A stretch of DNA of 64,000 nucleotides, taken from an uncultured Pelagibacteraceae bacterium. GTDB taxonomy: Bacteria > Pseudomonadota > Alphaproteobacteria > Pelagibacterales > Pelagibacteraceae. Location of the stretch: NCBI GenBank assembly GCA_902622545.1, contig CACNQD010000001.1:186001-250000 (forward strand), written 5' to 3'. Under the pieces are notes generated by a model. That model was not told the origin of the DNA. It made no database searches and saw only the letters and a list, made by a program, of their open reading frames with translations. Positions 62,459 through 64,000 of the stretch are shown here, piece after piece. A program made the position numbers and the translations under genes. Position 1 is the first letter of the stretch, and the number at the start of each line of letters is the position of its first letter.

Positions 62459-64000
62459 ATGGAAAAACAAAAAAAAAAACTTACAATATCAGGAAAATCA
62501 AAAAGAACATTTGTTACCAAACAAAATTTTGAAAGTAAAAAAAAAATATCATTTTATGATAAAAAATTTTCAAAACCTCTAAATAAAAGTCCTAATAATT
62601 TCAAAAAAAGTTTTAAACACAAGCCTTTAACGACGAAATTGAGTGACTATGAAAGAAGAAAATTAGCTGAACAAAAAGCGATGAAAGGAATCAGAGAAGA
62701 TAGTAGTCAAAAAGATAGAGAAAATAAGTCAAAATTTAATACTAAAAAAAGAGAGACAAAATTAACAGTTTCAAGAGCTTTGAGTGAAGATCTAGAATTT
62801 AAGTCAAGAAGTCTCGCATCAATTAAACGAGCTAGAGAAAAAGAATTAAGAGTATCAAAAAATAAAGTTAATGACGAGACTAGTGCGAGCATCAAAAGAG
62901 ATATAAATATACCTGAGTTCATAACAATAAGAGATTTAGCTAATAGAATGGCTGAACAATCCTCAAATATAATTAAGCATTTAATGGGTATGGGTGTTGC
63001 TGTTACAATTAACCATACAATTGACTCGGATACTGCAGAATTTTTAGTAAAAGAATTCGGTCATAATCCGATAAGAGAGAAAAAGGCTGATGAAATAATT
63101 AAAAATATTAAAGACTCCAAGTCTCAGAATCTAAAAAATCGTCCACCAATTATCACTGTCATGGGACATGTTGATCACGGAAAAACTTCAGTTCTAGATG
63201 TGATAAGAAGCACAAACATAGTTTCAGGGGAATTCGGAGGTATTACACAACACATCGGAGCATATCAAATCGCCAAAAATAATGAAAAAATTACTTTTAT
63301 AGATACCCCAGGTCATGCAGCATTTACAGAGATGAGAGCAAGAGGATCTAAATTAACAGATATAGTAGTGTTAGTGGTTGCAGCAAATGATGGCGTAATG
63401 CCTCAAACAATAGAGTCTATAAAGCATGCAAAAGCTGCCAAAGTGCCAATAGTTGTTGCAATTAATAAATGTGACCTACCAGATGCTGATCCTCAGAAAA
63501 TTAAAAACCAACTTTTAGAACATGAACTAATAGCCGAAGACTTATCTGGTGACACAATAATGGTTGAGATTTCAACCAAAACAAAAAAAAATATTGATAA
63601 ATTACTTGAATTAATTTTACTCCAGGCTGAACTATTAGACTTAAAATGTGATTTTAATAGTAATTCAAATGGTGTTGTTCTTGAGTCAAAAATAGATATA
63701 GGCAGAGGACCGATAGCAAACATTATTGTTACATCTGGCAATCTTAAAAAAGGGAATTATTTTGTTTGTGGTACAAAATGGGGAAAGGTCAGAGCGATTA
63801 TTGATGATACTGGAAAGCAAATTAATGAAGCACTACCATCTACTCCTGTCGAAGTATTAGGTATAAATGGTGCAGCAAAATCTGGGGATGATTTCTTAGT
63901 TGTTGACTCAGAAAAAGAAGCTAAATCTTTATCAGAAGCAAGAATTGAGGAAACTAAAACTTCAAAAAATCCTTTAACTATGTTTACACAAGAGTCTGCT
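62459..64000 (+). CDS. infB: Translation initiation factor IF-2, N-terminal part
   Basis: GTPase that places initiator tRNA on the ribosome. The gene starts at ATG 62459 and is open to the right edge (514 residues visible). The basic N-terminal region is short (about 150 residues), followed by the IF2N domain (FITIRDLANRMAEQSSNIIK). The G domain has G1 GHVDHGKT (236-243), DTPGHA and NKCD, then domain II. An overlapping ATG at 62452 leads only to a short frame and is not the start. Confidence 0.97.
   Translation, partial: MEKQKKKLTISGKSKRTFVTKQNFESKKKISFYDKKFSKPLNKSPNNFKKSFKHKPLTTKLSDYERRKLAEQKAMKGIREDSSQKDRENKSKFNTKKRETKLTVSRALSEDLEFKSRSLASIKRAREKELRVSKNKVNDETSASIKRDINIPEFITIRDLANRMAEQSSNIIKHLMGMGVAVTINHTIDSDTAEFLVKEFGHNPIREKKADEIIKNIKDSKSQNLKNRPPIITVMGHVDHGKTSVLDVIRSTNIVSGEFGGITQHIGAYQIAKNNEKITFIDTPGHAAFTEMRARGSKLTDIVVLVVAANDGVMPQTIESIKHAKAAKVPIVVAINKCDLPDADPQKIKNQLLEHELIAEDLSGDTIMVEISTKTKKNIDKLLELILLQAELLDLKCDFNSNSNGVVLESKIDIGRGPIANIIVTSGNLKKGNYFVCGTKWGKVRAIIDDTGKQINEALPSTPVEVLGINGAAKSGDDFLVVDSEKEAKSLSEARIEETKTSKNPLTMFTQESA

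Noticed and set aside
62452..62515. ATG at 62452 as start of infB
   Set aside because: That frame reaches a stop after about 20 codons; the frame from 62459 gives the basic N-terminus and the full G domain.
1..64000. tRNA, rRNA, CRISPR, insertion sequence or prophage
   Set aside because: I looked for cloverleaf-like GC-richer islands, regularly spaced repeats, transposase motifs and terminal inverted repeats, and saw none; gaps are too short to hide large elements.

Overview
The window is compact, strongly AT-rich (roughly 30% GC by eye) chromosomal DNA. Genes are packed with ATGA-type overlaps and gaps of a few bases, the proteins are Lys/Ile/Asn-rich, and Shine-Dalgarno motifs are rare. 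Gene order is alphaproteobacterial (hslVU-his; maf/aroE/coaE/dnaQ/secB beside hemE/hemH/rho; mnmE-mnmG-rsmG-parA-parB; trpS to metK). With the very small intergenic spaces and trimmed proteins this points to a SAR11 (Pelagibacterales) bacterium. That assignment rests on recognition, not on a database search. I see no prophage, insertion sequence, CRISPR array, tRNA or rRNA gene; this is core genome.

Layout. 1-9 kb: end of a UbiH-like gene, ftsK, lolA, a histidine-synthesis run (hisB-H-A-F-E) with a HIT protein and an acetyltransferase, and hslVU. 9-14.3 kb: Smr and Tim44-like proteins, fxsA, secB, then a minus-strand run dnaQ-coaE-aroE-maf-PPDK/PEPS regulator. 14.34-14.62 kb: the largest gene-free gap. 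It lies between the PPDK/PEPS regulator and hemE, the position of the replication origin in Caulobacter and Rickettsia, and it carries repeated TTATAAA-type boxes. Genes point away from it on both sides. 14.6-24 kb: hemE-hemH-hemJ, rho, mnmE, mnmG, rsmG, parA, parB; a near-perfect parS site sits inside the start of rsmG. I read 14-24 kb as the origin and chromosome-segregation region.

24-33 kb: holA, lptE, leuS, a DUF3576 lipoprotein, a major porin with a strong terminator, a thiE-like gene, a YggS-type PLP protein, an L,D-transpeptidase-like gene, a winged-helix regulator with a degenerate receiver, an apparent 35-residue ArfA ribosome-rescue protein, msrB, and an IsdG/HmoA-like haem-degrading enzyme. 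33.5-39.1 kb: small secreted, basic, Cys-rich and membrane proteins among a GT-C-like membrane protein, an FAD oxidoreductase, a PfkB sugar/nucleoside kinase, nth and dapB. Two Fur-box-like sites lie between dapB and the Cys-rich protein. 39-43.7 kb: FkbM methyltransferase and dnaJ-dnaK-grpE. 43.7-47 kb: rdgB and an rsmI/LpoA/BON-lipoprotein group. 46.9-64 kb: maeB, murJ, trpS, nfu, a Bax-like glucosaminidase, a polysaccharide deacetylase, a half-length tsaB, fur, miaB, phoH, ybeY, lnt, metK, nusA and the start of infB.

The genes are mostly housekeeping. The best leads are the origin/parS pair, the paired Fur-like boxes next to an unannotated Cys-rich microprotein, the tiny ArfA, the shortened TsaB, and the loss of trmB, rimP and ylxR from the metK-nusA-infB neighbourhood.
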